This document shows, piece after piece, positions 49,065 through 59,240 of a DNA stretch of 64,000 nucleotides. Position 1 is the stretch's first letter. Every line of letters starts with the position of its first letter. The notes beneath the pieces are model-generated. The model worked only from the letters and a program-made list of their open reading frames with translations. It ran no database searches and was not told the origin of the DNA. Source of the stretch: Rhizobium lentis (GTDB lineage Bacteria; Pseudomonadota; Alphaproteobacteria; Rhizobiales; Rhizobiaceae); assembly GCF_017352135.1 (NCBI RefSeq), contig NZ_CP071454.1, positions 1,816,001 through 1,880,000 of the forward strand. The letters are read 5' to 3'. The position numbers and the translations under genes are program-made.

Positions 49065-49550
49065 TCAGCGTCCTCCATCAAAACCAAAGAGACCAAGCGA
49101 TGTAGCCTGGCCGCGCGGACTGTTTGCACCTGCTTTGTTCTGCCAGTCCGGTGTGACGGTGTCGTCATGATCCGCGGTGGCCGCCCTGTCCGAGAAATAA
49201 ATCTGCTCGGCAATGTCGAGCTTATCGGCCGCAATGAGTGCGTCCTCGTTCCAACCTTTGGCGGCAAGAGTGCGGATGCGCCAGTTCTGACCCTCGAGGC
49301 CGACGATCATGTTCACGCCAAGCATGATTGCCACTCCCGCCGCCCACAGGCCCGGTTCATCCGTCAGCGCCCCGCCGATTGCCTGCAGCAGAAAAGCCGC
49401 GGCCGCATGCAGCCACAGCCGATGCGCCAGCAGCCAAATCCACGGAAACAACAGGCCGAGGAAGGTGAAGCCGTCGCGGATGGTTCGCGTCTCATCGGCC
49501 GTGGCGCTCGTGCCGCCGGGCGGCGTCAGGAAAATATAGCTGGATGTCAT
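49065..49550 (-). CDS. DUF2628 family membrane protein
   Basis: A 161-residue protein with two to three membrane segments between about residues 27 and 83 ([36 protein letters not shown]) and a soluble C-terminal part. It matches the DUF2628 pattern. It is embedded between hisB and hisH, as is usual in Rhizobiales as far as I recall. Function unknown. The start at 49550 has a clear GGGAG site; the longer ORF reads into hisB in another frame. Confidence 0.8.
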   Translation of the reverse strand: MTSSYIFLTPPGGTSATADETRTIRDGFTFLGLLFPWIWLLAHRLWLHAAAAFLLQAIGGALTDEPGLWAAGVAIMLGVNMIVGLEGQNWRIRTLAAKGWNEDALIAADKLDIAEQIYFSDRAATADHDDTVTPDWQNKAGANSPRGQATSLGLFGFDGGR

Positions 49551-49572
49551 TGTCGTCGCTCCCTTGGGGGGC

Positions 49573-50181
49573 TCAGACGAGCGTGCCCTTCGTCGAGGGA
49601 ACGCGGCCCGCCTGTCTCGGATCGATTTCTGTCGCCGCACGCAATGCGCGGGCGACGGCCTTGAAGCATGTCTCGGCAATATGGTGGTTGTTGGCACCAT
49701 AATGGTTGAGAATGTGCAAGGTGATGCCGGCATTCTGGGCGAGCGCCTGGAAGAATTCCCGAACGAGCTCGGTGTCGAAGCTGCCGATCTTCGGCGCGCT
49801 GAAGGCAACGTTCCACACAAGGAACGGCCGGCCGGAAAGATCCACCGCCGCCTTGGTCATCGTCTCGTCCATGGCGAGGTCGATCGAGGCGTAACGCGTG
49901 ATGCCGCGCCGGTCGCCGAGCGCCTTGGCGATCGCCTGGCCGATCGCAATGCCTGTATCCTCGACCGTATGGTGGTCGTCGATATGCAGATCGCCCTTGG
50001 CTTCGATCTCCATGTCGATCAGGGAATGTCGCGAAAGCTGGTCGAGCATATGGTCGAAGAAGCCGACGCCCGTCGAAATCTTCGATTTGCCAGTGCCGTC
50101 GAGATTGACGGAAACGGAAATCGAGGTCTCATTGGTCTTGCGGGAAACGCTGCCCGTGCGGCTTGCTGCAGTCTCGGCCAT
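49573..50181 (-). CDS. hisB: Imidazoleglycerol-phosphate dehydratase
   Basis: Dehydrates imidazole glycerol phosphate. The metal-binding motifs [11 protein letters not shown] and [12 protein letters not shown] are present along with FFDHMLDQL. It is the monofunctional form of 202 residues, without the phosphatase domain of enteric HisB. It is the first gene of the his-coaA run; hslV is divergent across 178 bases. Confidence 0.95.
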   Translation of the reverse strand: MAETAASRTGSVSRKTNETSISVSVNLDGTGKSKISTGVGFFDHMLDQLSRHSLIDMEIEAKGDLHIDDHHTVEDTGIAIGQAIAKALGDRRGITRYASIDLAMDETMTKAAVDLSGRPFLVWNVAFSAPKIGSFDTELVREFFQALAQNAGITLHILNHYGANNHHIAETCFKAVARALRAATEIDPRQAGRVPSTKGTLV

Positions 50182-50266
50182 CCGGCCCTCCATCGGGAAT
50201 AAGGCCGTTCCTTATCAGGCGTATCGGCAAATATCCAGAAGCCGGGGAAGAGAAAAGCCCGCCCAT

Positions 50267-50294
50267 TTGCAATCGGCTCCGGCCTGCTTACATA
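50267..50294 (+). promoter_or_regulatory. Possible hslV promoter
   Basis: TTGCAA and TACATA with a 16-base spacer, 65 bases before hslV. It is not a clear heat-shock (RpoH) match, so only a weak call. Confidence 0.3.
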
Positions 50295-50359
50295 GGGCTC
50301 AACAAGGACCCGTGTGTGGTCTCGCGTAAAAGCCCGCGTCACGGGCAGACAGGTGTTTT

Positions 50360-50887
50360 ATGACAACAATTATTACAGTTCGAAAAGGCGGCAAGGTGGT
50401 GATGGCCGGTGACGGCCAGGTGAGCCTCGGCCAAACCGTCATGAAGGGCAATGCCCGCAAGGTGCGTCGCATCGGCAAGGGCGAGGTCGTCGCCGGTTTC
50501 GCCGGCGCCACGGCGGACGCCTTCACCCTGCTCGAAAGGCTTGAAAAGAAGCTGGAGCAGTATCCCGGCCAGCTGATGCGCGCCGCCGTCGAGCTCGCCA
50601 AGGACTGGCGCACCGACAAATACCTGCGTAATCTCGAGGCCATGATGCTGGTCGCCGACAAGTCGATCACGCTGGCAATCACCGGCAACGGCGATGTCCT
50701 CGAGCCCGAACATGGCACGACGGCGATCGGTTCCGGCGGCAATTTTGCATTCGCCGCCGCCCGCGCGCTGATGGATACCGACAAATCGGCCGAAGAGATT
50801 GCGCGCCGCGCTCTCGATATCGCCGCCGACATTTGCGTCTACACCAACCACAATATCGTGGTGGAATCGCTTGACGTCGAAGTCTGA
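50360..50887 (+). CDS. hslV: ATP-dependent protease proteolytic subunit HslV
   Basis: Threonine protease core of the HslUV complex. The reading frame starts [20 protein letters not shown]; removal of Met exposes Thr2 as nucleophile. Other motifs are [14 protein letters not shown] and [13 protein letters not shown]. Length of 175 residues is normal. hslU follows after 105 bases. Confidence 0.96.
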   Translation: MTTIITVRKGGKVVMAGDGQVSLGQTVMKGNARKVRRIGKGEVVAGFAGATADAFTLLERLEKKLEQYPGQLMRAAVELAKDWRTDKYLRNLEAMMLVADKSITLAITGNGDVLEPEHGTTAIGSGGNFAFAAARALMDTDKSAEEIARRALDIAADICVYTNHNIVVESLDVEV

Positions 50888-50992
50888 ATCCCAGGCTTTT
50901 CGGCTGCCGCCGCGGCTGATCTGCCGGGGCGAAATAACGACGAATTGCGGCCGGACGCCGATGGCTCCGGACCGCCAGGAGAATGATGCGCA

Positions 50993-52300
50993 ATGACGAC
51001 CTTTTCCCCCCGCGAGATTGTTTCCGAACTCGATCGCTACATCATCGGCCAGCATGACGCCAAACGCGCCGTCGCGATTGCGCTGCGCAATCGTTGGCGT
51101 CGCCAGCAGCTCGACCCGAGCCTGCGCGACGAAGTCATGCCGAAAAACATCCTGATGATCGGTCCGACCGGTGTCGGTAAGACCGAGATCTCGCGGCGCC
51201 TCGCAAAACTCGCCGGCGCCCCCTTCATCAAGGTCGAAGCCACCAAGTTCACCGAAGTCGGCTATGTCGGCCGTGATGTCGAGCAGATCATTCGCGATCT
51301 GGTCGAGGTCGGCATCGGCCTGGTGCGCGAGAAGAAGCGGGCCGAGGTGCAGGCCAAGGCGCATGTGAGCGCCGAAGAGCGCGTGCTCGATGCGCTGGTC
51401 GGCACGACCGCTTCGCCCGCCACGCGCGAAAACTTCCGCAAGAAGCTGAGGGACGGCGAACTCGACGACAAGGAAATCGATATCGAGGTGGCCGATGCCG
51501 GTTCCGGCATGGGTGGCTTCGAAATACCCGGCATGCCGGGCGCCAATATCGGCGTGCTCAACCTGTCGGAAATGTTCGGCAAGGCGATGGGCGGACGCAC
51601 CAAAAAGGTCCGCACGACGGTTAAGGCCTCCTACACCGATCTGATCCGCGATGAATCCGACAAGCTGATCGACAACGAGGTGATCCAGCGCGAGGCCGTT
51701 CGCTCCACCGAGAATGACGGGATCGTCTTCCTCGACGAAATCGACAAGATCGCCGCCCGCGACGGCGGCATGGGTGCCGGCGTTTCGCGCGAAGGCGTCC
51801 AGCGCGACCTCCTGCCGCTCGTCGAAGGCACGACGGTCTCGACCAAATACGGGCCGGTCAAGACGGACCATATCCTCTTCATCGCCTCCGGCGCCTTCCA
51901 TGTCTCCAAGCCGTCGGATCTGCTGCCGGAACTGCAGGGCCGCCTGCCGATCCGTGTCGAGCTGCGTCCGCTGAACAAGGAGGATTTCCGCCGGATCCTG
52001 ACGGAAACCGAAGCAAGCCTCATTCGCCAGTATCGGGCGCTGATGGAAACCGAAAACCTGAGCCTCGATTTCACCGAGGATGCGATCGATGCACTCGCCG
52101 ATGTCGCCGTGCATTTGAACTCCTCGGTCGAGAATATCGGCGCACGCCGCCTGCAGACGGTGATGGAGCGGGTCCTGGACGAGATTTCCTACAATGCGCC
52201 CGACCGGGCCGGGGCAGCCATCACGATCGATGCGGCCTATGTGCGCGAACATGTCGGCGATCTCGCGCAGAATACCGATTTGTCACGCTTCATTCTGTGA
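50993..52300 (+). CDS. hslU: HslU ATPase subunit
   Basis: AAA+ unfoldase of the HslUV protease. Walker A is [14 protein letters not shown], Walker B is [13 protein letters not shown], the sensor region [14 protein letters not shown] is present and the C-terminus ends in DLSRFIL, the tail that opens HslV. The 435-residue length and the intermediate domain (about 110-230) are typical. A terminator follows. Confidence 0.96.
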   Translation: MTTFSPREIVSELDRYIIGQHDAKRAVAIALRNRWRRQQLDPSLRDEVMPKNILMIGPTGVGKTEISRRLAKLAGAPFIKVEATKFTEVGYVGRDVEQIIRDLVEVGIGLVREKKRAEVQAKAHVSAEERVLDALVGTTASPATRENFRKKLRDGELDDKEIDIEVADAGSGMGGFEIPGMPGANIGVLNLSEMFGKAMGGRTKKVRTTVKASYTDLIRDESDKLIDNEVIQREAVRSTENDGIVFLDEIDKIAARDGGMGAGVSREGVQRDLLPLVEGTTVSTKYGPVKTDHILFIASGAFHVSKPSDLLPELQGRLPIRVELRPLNKEDFRRILTETEASLIRQYRALMETENLSLDFTEDAIDALADVAVHLNSSVENIGARRLQTVMERVLDEISYNAPDRAGAAITIDAAYVREHVGDLAQNTDLSRFIL

Positions 52301-52368
52301 TATCGGCGCACCGGTTCGTGGCTTTACCAGTGTGAATGCCGCAATGTGATGAACTCGACTATCGACAG

Positions 52369-52401
52369 CGGGCCTTTTCCTTTTTAGTGAAGGCCCGTTT
52401 T
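52369..52401 (+). terminator. Terminator of hslVU
   Basis: Stem CGGGCCTT / AAGGCCCG (52369-52376 and 52390-52397), 13-base T-rich loop, then TTTT. Confidence 0.8.
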
Positions 52402-52488
52402 GTTTGCCGCTGCGGCTTTATTCGGCCAAGATTCTGGTCCAGTCAGCCGCATCGCGAACAGGACGATGAACGGACGGGATAGCGGATC

Positions 52489-53436
52489 GTGCGACGCCTT
52501 TTGACAAGCCTTTTGATTGCCGTTTCCCTGGTGAATTCGGCGCCGGCCTTCGCGATGCAGACGGTGCCGGCCGGCAATCGCCATGCCGAGCAGCCAGATA
52601 TTCCAGGCGCTTCCGTCCGCCGCACCAAGGGCACCAAGAGCAGCTTCGATCTGAAATATGAAAAGGTCCATGACCTTCTCGCGACGGATCACGAGCTGAT
52701 GGCCAAGATCCGCAAGGTCTCCAGCGCCTACGGCATCAACCCCATCCATGTCATCGGCGCCATCGTTGGCGAACATACCTATAATGTCGACGCCTACGAC
52801 CGGCTGCAGGCCTATTATGTCAAGGCCGCCTCCTATGCCGGCGAAAGCTTCCGTTTCGCCTATGACGGCGAAAGCATCGACGATTTCGTCGCGCGGCCGC
52901 AATTTGCGCAGTGCAAGGGCAAGAGCGATTCCTACACGCTCTGGTCCTGCCGGGAGGATGTCTGGGAAAGCGATTTCCGCGGCAAGACGGTCGGCGGCGA
53001 GAGCTTCCCCAACAACCGCTTCAGTGCGGTCTTCTTCCAGCCCTTCTACGCCGGCCAGACCTTCGGACTCGGCCAAGTCAACCCGCTGACGGCGCTGATG
53101 CTCTCCGATCTCGTCTCCCGCGTCTCCGGCTATCCGAAGCTGAACGAGAAGAATGCGGGCGCCGTCTACAGGGCGATCATGGATCCCGACATCTCGCTTG
53201 CCTTCGTCGCCGCCTCGATTCGCAGGTCGATCGACGACTATAAGGAGATTGCCGGCATGGATATTTCGGGCAATCCCGGCCTCACGGCGACGCTTTACAA
53301 TGTCGGCAATTCACGTCAGCGCGCTACCGCCCTTGCAGCGAAAAACCGTTCCGGCGGTGCGACGGTTTGGCCCGAGGAGAACTATTACGGCTGGCTGATC
53401 AACGACAAGCTGGACGAACTCAAGGGCCTGCTCTAG
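52489..53436 (+). CDS. DUF1402 family exported protein, lysozyme-like
   Basis: A 315-residue protein starting at a GTG with a clear signal peptide (MRRLLTSLLIAVSLVNSAPA, cleavage probably near AFA-MQ). The family is DUF1402. Three segments recall goose-type lysozyme/SLT transglycosylases: IVGEHTYNV with a possible catalytic glutamate, FGLGQVNPLTALM like the G-x-x-Q-x-N-P motif, and ATLYNVGN like the AYNAG motif. A periplasmic peptidoglycan enzyme is therefore plausible but is inference. The P450 gene follows after 48 bases. Confidence 0.8.
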   Translation: MRRLLTSLLIAVSLVNSAPAFAMQTVPAGNRHAEQPDIPGASVRRTKGTKSSFDLKYEKVHDLLATDHELMAKIRKVSSAYGINPIHVIGAIVGEHTYNVDAYDRLQAYYVKAASYAGESFRFAYDGESIDDFVARPQFAQCKGKSDSYTLWSCREDVWESDFRGKTVGGESFPNNRFSAVFFQPFYAGQTFGLGQVNPLTALMLSDLVSRVSGYPKLNEKNAGAVYRAIMDPDISLAFVAASIRRSIDDYKEIAGMDISGNPGLTATLYNVGNSRQRATALAAKNRSGGATVWPEENYYGWLINDKLDELKGLL

Positions 53437-53484
53437 CTTCAAGCTTGCCGGGAAGACGGCGATCTTCCCCGAAAGGCTTTGACG

Positions 53485-54897
53485 ATGGACATGCGTCCGG
53501 ATCCCTTCGTTCCGCCGGCACCGCTGCCGCGCACCGTGCCACCGAGCCGGCTTGACATCATTCGCATCATCCTGCGCAACCCGCTCGAACTCTGGGGTGA
53601 GCCGTCCTACACGCTGCCCTGGATCAAGACGAGCTTCTTCGGGCAACATACCCTGATTGTCAACGATCCCGGCTTGATCAAGCATGTGCTGGTCGACAAC
53701 GCAGCCAATTACCGCATGTCGGACATTCGCCAGCTGGTGCTGCGGCCGATCCTGCGTGACGGCCTGCTGACTGCCGAGGGCCAAGTCTGGAAGCGATCGC
53801 GAAAGGCGGTTGCCCCGGTCTTCACGCCGCGCCACGCGAAAGGTTTTGCCGGGCAGATGCTGCGGCAATCGGAAGATTTTGTCCGAAAGTATGAGAACGT
53901 CGATGCGGCTGGCCACATCTTCGATATCGCCACCGACATGACCGATCTGACCTTTGCTATCCTTGCCGAAACGCTTTTCTCCGGCGAAATCGTCTCGTCG
54001 AGCGGCCATTTTGCCGACGACGTCAATCAGCTTCTCCATCGCATGGGCCGCATCGACCCGATGGACCTGCTGCGGGCGCCCTCCTGGGTCCCGCGCCTGA
54101 CCCGCATCGGCGGTCAGAAGGTACTGGAGAAATTCAGAGCGATCGTGCGCGACACCATGGATATGCGGCTTGCGAAGATGAAGGCCGATCGCGCCGCGGC
54201 CCCGGAGGATTTTCTGACGCTGCTCCTGGAACAGGCAGGCCCCGATGGTCTGACGAAGGCGGAAATCGAGGACAATATCCTGACCTTCATTGGCGCCGGC
54301 CATGAGACGACGGCGCGTGCGCTGGCCTGGACTCTCTATTGTGTCGCCAACAGCCCGCACATCCGCGAGGCGATGGAGAGGGAGATCGACGCCGTCCTTG
54401 CAACCGGCGCCGAGCCTGTGGAATGGCTGGATCTGATGCCGGTGACGCGGGCGGCCTTTGAAGAAGCTCTCAGGCTTTATCCGCCCGCGCCCTCGATCAA
54501 TCGCGCCGCGATCGCCGATGACCTCTGGACAAATGCCAAGGGTGAAAAGATCGAAATACCGGCCGATATCACCGTGCTCATCATGCCATGGACGCTGCAT
54601 CGCCACGAACTCTATTGGGAGAAGCCGCGTGCCTACATGCCGGAGCGTTTCCTGCCCGAAAACCGCGGCAGCATCGGCCGATTCCAGTTTCTGCCGTTCG
54701 GTGCCGGCCCGCGCGTCTGCATCGGCGCCACCTTCGCGCTGCAGGAGGCGGTGATCGCACTGGCTGTCATGATGCACCGTTTCCGTTTCGACCAGACGGA
54801 ATCGACCAATCCCTGGCCGGTGCAGAAGCTGACGACGCAGCCGCAGAACGGGCTGCCGATGCGCGTGTCGCCGCGCACAATTTCCAGGAAAGCATAA
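53485..54897 (+). CDS. Cytochrome P450
   Basis: Haem-thiolate monooxygenase of 470 residues. The haem-binding loop is FLPFGAGPRVCIGATFA, the I-helix oxygen motif FIGAGHETTARAL and the K-helix ExxR in FEEALRLYPPAP. No membrane anchor is seen, so it is a soluble bacterial type needing ferredoxin and reductase from elsewhere; none is encoded nearby. Substrate unknown. Start at ATG 53485, eight bases after GAAAGG. glcB lies 85 bases downstream. Confidence 0.92.
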   Translation: MDMRPDPFVPPAPLPRTVPPSRLDIIRIILRNPLELWGEPSYTLPWIKTSFFGQHTLIVNDPGLIKHVLVDNAANYRMSDIRQLVLRPILRDGLLTAEGQVWKRSRKAVAPVFTPRHAKGFAGQMLRQSEDFVRKYENVDAAGHIFDIATDMTDLTFAILAETLFSGEIVSSSGHFADDVNQLLHRMGRIDPMDLLRAPSWVPRLTRIGGQKVLEKFRAIVRDTMDMRLAKMKADRAAAPEDFLTLLLEQAGPDGLTKAEIEDNILTFIGAGHETTARALAWTLYCVANSPHIREAMEREIDAVLATGAEPVEWLDLMPVTRAAFEEALRLYPPAPSINRAAIADDLWTNAKGEKIEIPADITVLIMPWTLHRHELYWEKPRAYMPERFLPENRGSIGRFQFLPFGAGPRVCIGATFALQEAVIALAVMMHRFRFDQTESTNPWPVQKLTTQPQNGLPMRVSPRTISRKA

Positions 54898-54982
54898 ATC
54901 TTTCGAATTATTGCGGAATTGACTGTGAATGAAAGCCGGGCAAAGTGGCAGCATTCATAGGCGCTGCCAGGGAGAATGTCGC

Positions 54983-57154
54983 ATGAGCCGCATTGACAAG
55001 AACGGTCTTGCCATCGAAACCGTCCTTCATGATTTCCTGACCCGGGAGGTTCTGCCGGGCCTGGCGATCGATGCGGACAAGTTCTTTGCCGACTTTTCGG
55101 CGATCGTCCACGATCTCGCCCCACGTAACCGCGCGCTGCTGGCCAAGCGGGACGAGCTGCAGACCAAGATCGACGATTGGTATCGCCGGCATGGCGCTCC
55201 GTCGGATATGGACGAATATCAGTCCTTTCTTCGCAGCATCGGTTACCTCCTGCCGGAAGGATCGGACTTCCAGGTCTCAACCGAAAACGTCGATCCCGAG
55301 ATCGCCTCGATCGCCGGTCCGCAGCTCGTCGTTCCCGTGATGAATGCCCGTTACGCGCTGAACGCCGCGAATGCCCGCTGGGGCTCCCTCTACGACGCGC
55401 TCTACGGCACCGACGCCATTCCCGAGAGCGACGGTGCCGAGAAGGGCAAGGGTTACAATCCGAAGCGCGGCGAGAAAGTCATCGCCTGGGTGCGCGATTT
55501 CCTCGACGCGGCGGTGCCGCTGCAGGACGGGAGCTGGAAGGACGTCGGCGGCCTTTCCGTCCAGGATGGAGCGCTTGTCGTCCGATCCACCGACGGCGAA
55601 CAGCTGATGGTGAGAGAGAACGGGCATTTTGCCGGCTATCGCGGCGATGCGGCCGCTCCGACGCATATCCTCCTGAGGAACAACGGCATTCACATCGAGA
55701 TCGTCATCGATGCGGCGACGGCGATCGGCAAGGCCGATCCGGCCCACATTTCCGATGTCTGGCTGGAATCGGCGATCACCACGATCATGGACTGCGAGGA
55801 TTCGATTGCTGCCGTCGATGCCGAGGACAAGGTCGTCGTCTACCGCAACTGGCTCGGCCTGATGAAGGGTGATTTGCAGGAAGAAGTGGCGAAGGGCGGG
55901 ACGAGCTTCGTGCGCAAGCTCAACCCGGACCTGGACTATCTCGGCCCGGATGGCGCGTCCTTCGAGGTGCATCGCCGTTCATTGATGCTGGTGCGCAATG
56001 TCGGCCATCTCATGACCAACCCGGCCATCCTCGATAAAGACGGCAACGAAGTGCCTGAGGGCATCATGGATGCCGTCATCACAGGCCTGATCGCGCTTTA
56101 CGATATTGGTCCGGCCGGCCGAAAGAAGAACTCGCGCACCGGCTCCATCTATGTCGTAAAGCCGAAGATGCATGGACCTGAAGAAGTCGCCTTCGCCGTC
56201 GAGATCTTTTCCCGGGTAGAAGATGCGCTCGGCATGCCGCGCAACACCATCAAGATGGGCATCATGGATGAGGAGCGCCGCACGACGGTCAATCTCAAGG
56301 AGTGCATCCGCGCCGCCCGTGAGCGTGTCGTCTTCATCAATACCGGCTTCCTCGACCGCACCGGCGACGAGATTCACACCTCGATGGAAGCCGGTCCGAT
56401 GATTCGCAAAGGCGACATGCGCCAGGCAGCCTGGATATCGGCCTATGAGAACTGGAATGTCGATATCGGCCTTGAATGCGGACTCTCCGGCCACGCCCAG
56501 ATCGGCAAGGGCATGTGGGCGATGCCGGATCTGATGGCGGCGATGCTGGAACAGAAGATCGCTCACCCCAAGGCCGGCGCCAACACCGCCTGGGTTCCGT
56601 CGCCGACGGCTGCAACCCTGCATGCCACCCATTATCACCGCGTCAATGTCGCCAAAATCCAGCAGGGGTTGAAGGATCGGGCGCGCGCCAGGCTTTCCGA
56701 CATTCTCTCAGTGCCGGTTGCGGTCCGTCCGAACTGGACGCCGCAGGAAATCCAGCGAGAACTCGACAACAATGCCCAGGGCATCCTCGGCTATGTCGTG
56801 CGCTGGATCGATCAGGGCGTCGGCTGCTCGAAGGTCCCCGACATCAACAATGTCGGCTTGATGGAGGATCGCGCGACGTTGCGCATTTCTGCCCAGCACA
56901 TGGCGAACTGGCTGCATCACAAAGTCGTCGGCGAAGCTCAGATCGTAGAGACGATGAAGCGGATGGCTGTCGTCGTCGACCGGCAGAACGAGTCCGACCC
57001 GGCCTACCGGCCGATGGCTGGCAATTTCGACGAGTCGATCGCCTTCCAGGCCGCCCTCGATCTCGTGCTGAAGGGCAGGGAGCAGCCGAACGGCTATACC
57101 GAGCCGGTGCTTCACCGCCGCCGCCTCGAGCTCAAGGCAAAGCAGACCGCGTGA
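54983..57154 (+). CDS. glcB: Malate synthase G
   Basis: Condenses glyoxylate with acetyl-CoA to malate. The 723-residue length identifies the G isoform. Seen are the catalytic stretch [19 protein letters not shown], the [13 protein letters not shown] segment, the [14 protein letters not shown] motif and the cysteine-bearing [25 protein letters not shown]. The start MSRIDKNG has AGGGAG upstream. No isocitrate lyase is in the window. A strong terminator follows. Confidence 0.96.
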   Translation: MSRIDKNGLAIETVLHDFLTREVLPGLAIDADKFFADFSAIVHDLAPRNRALLAKRDELQTKIDDWYRRHGAPSDMDEYQSFLRSIGYLLPEGSDFQVSTENVDPEIASIAGPQLVVPVMNARYALNAANARWGSLYDALYGTDAIPESDGAEKGKGYNPKRGEKVIAWVRDFLDAAVPLQDGSWKDVGGLSVQDGALVVRSTDGEQLMVRENGHFAGYRGDAAAPTHILLRNNGIHIEIVIDAATAIGKADPAHISDVWLESAITTIMDCEDSIAAVDAEDKVVVYRNWLGLMKGDLQEEVAKGGTSFVRKLNPDLDYLGPDGASFEVHRRSLMLVRNVGHLMTNPAILDKDGNEVPEGIMDAVITGLIALYDIGPAGRKKNSRTGSIYVVKPKMHGPEEVAFAVEIFSRVEDALGMPRNTIKMGIMDEERRTTVNLKECIRAARERVVFINTGFLDRTGDEIHTSMEAGPMIRKGDMRQAAWISAYENWNVDIGLECGLSGHAQIGKGMWAMPDLMAAMLEQKIAHPKAGANTAWVPSPTAATLHATHYHRVNVAKIQQGLKDRARARLSDILSVPVAVRPNWTPQEIQRELDNNAQGILGYVVRWIDQGVGCSKVPDINNVGLMEDRATLRISAQHMANWLHHKVVGEAQIVETMKRMAVVVDRQNESDPAYRPMAGNFDESIAFQAALDLVLKGREQPNGYTEPVLHRRRLELKAKQTA

Positions 57155-57164
57155 CAGCGAATGC

Positions 57165-57201
57165 AAAAGGCCGCCGGAACGACAGTCCGGCGGCCTTTTT
57201 T
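57165..57201 (+). terminator. Terminator of glcB
   Basis: Fourteen-base stem AAAAGGCCGCCGGA / TCCGGCGGCCTTTT with a seven-base loop and a run of T, 11 bases after the stop. The A-run before it makes it usable for the converging gene too. Confidence 0.92.
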
Positions 57202-57222
57202 ATACCGAATTCAGTATTTACC

Positions 57223-57906
57223 TTACTGGATGACGATGACCTTGGAGGTCCCCTTGCCGGGACGCACGCGACTATAGAGGTCGATGACGTCCTGGTTCAT
57301 CAGGCGAATGCAGCCCGAAGAAGCGGCAGTGCCGATCGAAGCCCATTCCGGCGTGCCGTGCAGGCGGAAGAGCGTGTCCTTACCGTCCTCGTTGAAGAGA
57401 TACATGGCGCGGGCGCCGAGCGGATTGCTGAGGCCAGGCCCCATACCGTCTTCGACATATTTGGCGACGTCGGGACGGCGGACGGCCATTTCCTTCGGCG
57501 GGTGCCAGGTCGGCCATTCCTGCTTCCAGGCGACGTAGGCGGTGCCGGCCCATGCGAAGCCCTGCTTGCCGACGCCGATGCCGTAGCGCATCGCCTTGCC
57601 GTTGGGGAGGATGTAATAGAGGAAGCGCTCGCGCGTGTTGACGATGATCGTTCCGGGGCGCTCCGTGGTCTGGTAGCTGACGACTTGGCGGCGGAACTGC
57701 GGCTTGACCCGGCTGATCGGGATCGCCGGCAGCGAGTATCCGGCATCCTTCGTCACGCCATAGGCGTCATCGAAGATCTGGGCCGTCTGTACCGTCGGGC
57801 CGGCGCCCTTGTCGTCGACGGAGGCGCTGTCTGAGGTTGTGGAGCAACCAGCCAGAGCGAGCGTCGTCAGCAGGCCAAATACAGGGAATGCATTGCGGAT
57901 GCGCAT
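57223..57906 (-). CDS. L,D-transpeptidase lipoprotein (ErfK/YbiS/YhnG)
   Basis: Peptidoglycan cross-linking or protein-attaching enzyme, 227 residues. The N-terminus is a lipoprotein signal with lipobox LALAGC (Cys21). The YkuD catalytic site is seen as FRLHGTPEWASIG followed by SSGCIRLMNQD with the nucleophilic cysteine. The IVNTRERFLYYILPNGKAM segment is typical of the domain. It is transcribed alone toward the glcB terminator. Confidence 0.92.
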   Translation of the reverse strand: MRIRNAFPVFGLLTTLALAGCSTTSDSASVDDKGAGPTVQTAQIFDDAYGVTKDAGYSLPAIPISRVKPQFRRQVVSYQTTERPGTIIVNTRERFLYYILPNGKAMRYGIGVGKQGFAWAGTAYVAWKQEWPTWHPPKEMAVRRPDVAKYVEDGMGPGLSNPLGARAMYLFNEDGKDTLFRLHGTPEWASIGTAASSGCIRLMNQDVIDLYSRVRPGKGTSKVIVIQ

Positions 57907-58085
57907 GAATGACTCTTGAAGTTTTAGGGCAAGGAGAACGGTTTTTCGACCATCATTGATTATGGTTTATTTTCGATTAACTTGCGCTTTGCAAGACTGC
58001 TGCAGCGCGACGAATTCGTCTGTTGCGCAAATTAAAAGTGCATGGCTTTTTTGCAACAACACGCCTGGCCCCGCGACGGTTATCC

Positions 58086-58580
58086 ATGACGATTTTGAGC
58101 GTTTACAATAACAATCCGTTAATCGATGGCCGGCAATCGGACAGGGCCATGATGGTGCGACGCGGCACGCAGATATTGCTGCATGAAATGCGCCATGCCG
58201 TGCTGCCCGAACTGCCGCTCGCCAGCGGCCGCCGAGCGGATCTGATCACGCTTTCGGAAAAGGGCGAGGTCTGGATTATCGAAATCAAGACGTCGATCGA
58301 GGATTTCCGGGTGGATCGCAAATGGCCGGAATATAGGCTGCATTGCGACCGCCTGTTCTTTGCCACGCATAAGGACGTGCCGCTCGACATCTTTCCCGAC
58401 GAGTGCGGGCTTTTCCTTTCGGATGGCTACGGCGCCCACATGCTTCGCGAGGCGCCGGAACATCGCATGGCGCCTGCCACGCGCAAATCGGTCACGCTCA
58501 ACTTCTCCCGCGCCGCCGCGCAAAGGCTGATGATGGCCGAATGGGCCAACGGAAAACCGTTCACCGTGGACGACGTTTGA
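58086..58580 (+). CDS. mmcB: MmcB family DNA repair protein
   Basis: A 164-residue protein of the MmcB family; the Caulobacter member is linked to mitomycin C resistance. The fold is predicted to be PD-(D/E)xK nuclease-like, and the sequence here has GRRADLITLSEKGEVWIIEIKTS, consistent with the acidic-ExK core. The start MTILSVYNNNPL was preferred to an upstream in-frame codon at 58023. I found no GTTC-N7-GTTC SOS box in the 179 bases upstream. It converges with actR. Confidence 0.84.
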   Translation: MTILSVYNNNPLIDGRQSDRAMMVRRGTQILLHEMRHAVLPELPLASGRRADLITLSEKGEVWIIEIKTSIEDFRVDRKWPEYRLHCDRLFFATHKDVPLDIFPDECGLFLSDGYGAHMLREAPEHRMAPATRKSVTLNFSRAAAQRLMMAEWANGKPFTVDDV

Positions 58581-58591
58581 CGGTTGCTTGC

Positions 58592-59170
58592 TTATTTCGG
58601 CGCGCGTTTCGCAAGGATGCGCTGCAGCGTCCGGCGATGCATATTGAGCCGGCGCGCCGTTTCCGAAACATTGCGCTCGCACATTTCATAGACCCGCTGG
58701 ATGTGTTCCCAGCGTACCCGATCGGCCGACATTGGATTTTCGGGAAGCTCGGCTTTTTCACCTGGCCGTTGCGTCAGCGCCGAAAAGACGTCGTCGGCAT
58801 CCGCAGGCTTTGCCAAATAGTCGACGGCGCCGAGTTTTACGGCGGTCACCGCCGTTGCGATATTGCCGTAGCCGGTCAAAACGATGATCCGCGTGTCGTC
58901 GCGCCGCTGGCGGATCGCTTCGATGACGTCGAGCCCATTGCCGTCGCCGAGGCGAAGGTCGACCACAGCATATTTAGGCGGCCGGCCTTTCGATTTCGCA
59001 ACGCCCTCCGCCACTGATTCGGCCGTCTCCACCTCAAAGCCGCGCGTCTCCATCGCCCGGGCGAGGCGGCGCAGGAACGGCCCGTCGTCGTCGACGATCA
59101 GCAAGCTGGCGTCAGGCCCGATATGGTCTTCATCCGACGCGGCGAAATTTTCATGATTCTGTTCTGTCAT
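58592..59170 (-). CDS. actR: Redox response regulator ActR (RegA/PrrA family)
   Basis: Response regulator of 192 residues: receiver domain with the phosphorylated aspartate in YAVVDLRLGDGNG and the lysine in VDYLAKPADADD, a short proline linker, and a Fis-type helix-turn-helix (ERNVSETARRLNMHRRTLQRIL). ActR with ActS controls acid tolerance, hydrogenase, nitrogen and carbon fixation genes in rhizobia. It follows actS after 70 bases. Confidence 0.93.
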   Translation of the reverse strand: MTEQNHENFAASDEDHIGPDASLLIVDDDGPFLRRLARAMETRGFEVETAESVAEGVAKSKGRPPKYAVVDLRLGDGNGLDVIEAIRQRRDDTRIIVLTGYGNIATAVTAVKLGAVDYLAKPADADDVFSALTQRPGEKAELPENPMSADRVRWEHIQRVYEMCERNVSETARRLNMHRRTLQRILAKRAPK

Positions 59171-59240
59171 CGTCCCGGGTCCCGACGGTTGAGCGCCCGA
59201 TCTTGGTCAACCGTTTTTCATTCTACTTATGCCCATAAAC

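Noticed and set aside
50339..52252. A 637-codon open frame antisense to hslV and hslU
   Set aside because: Spans two unmistakable genes and their gap; no supporting motif.
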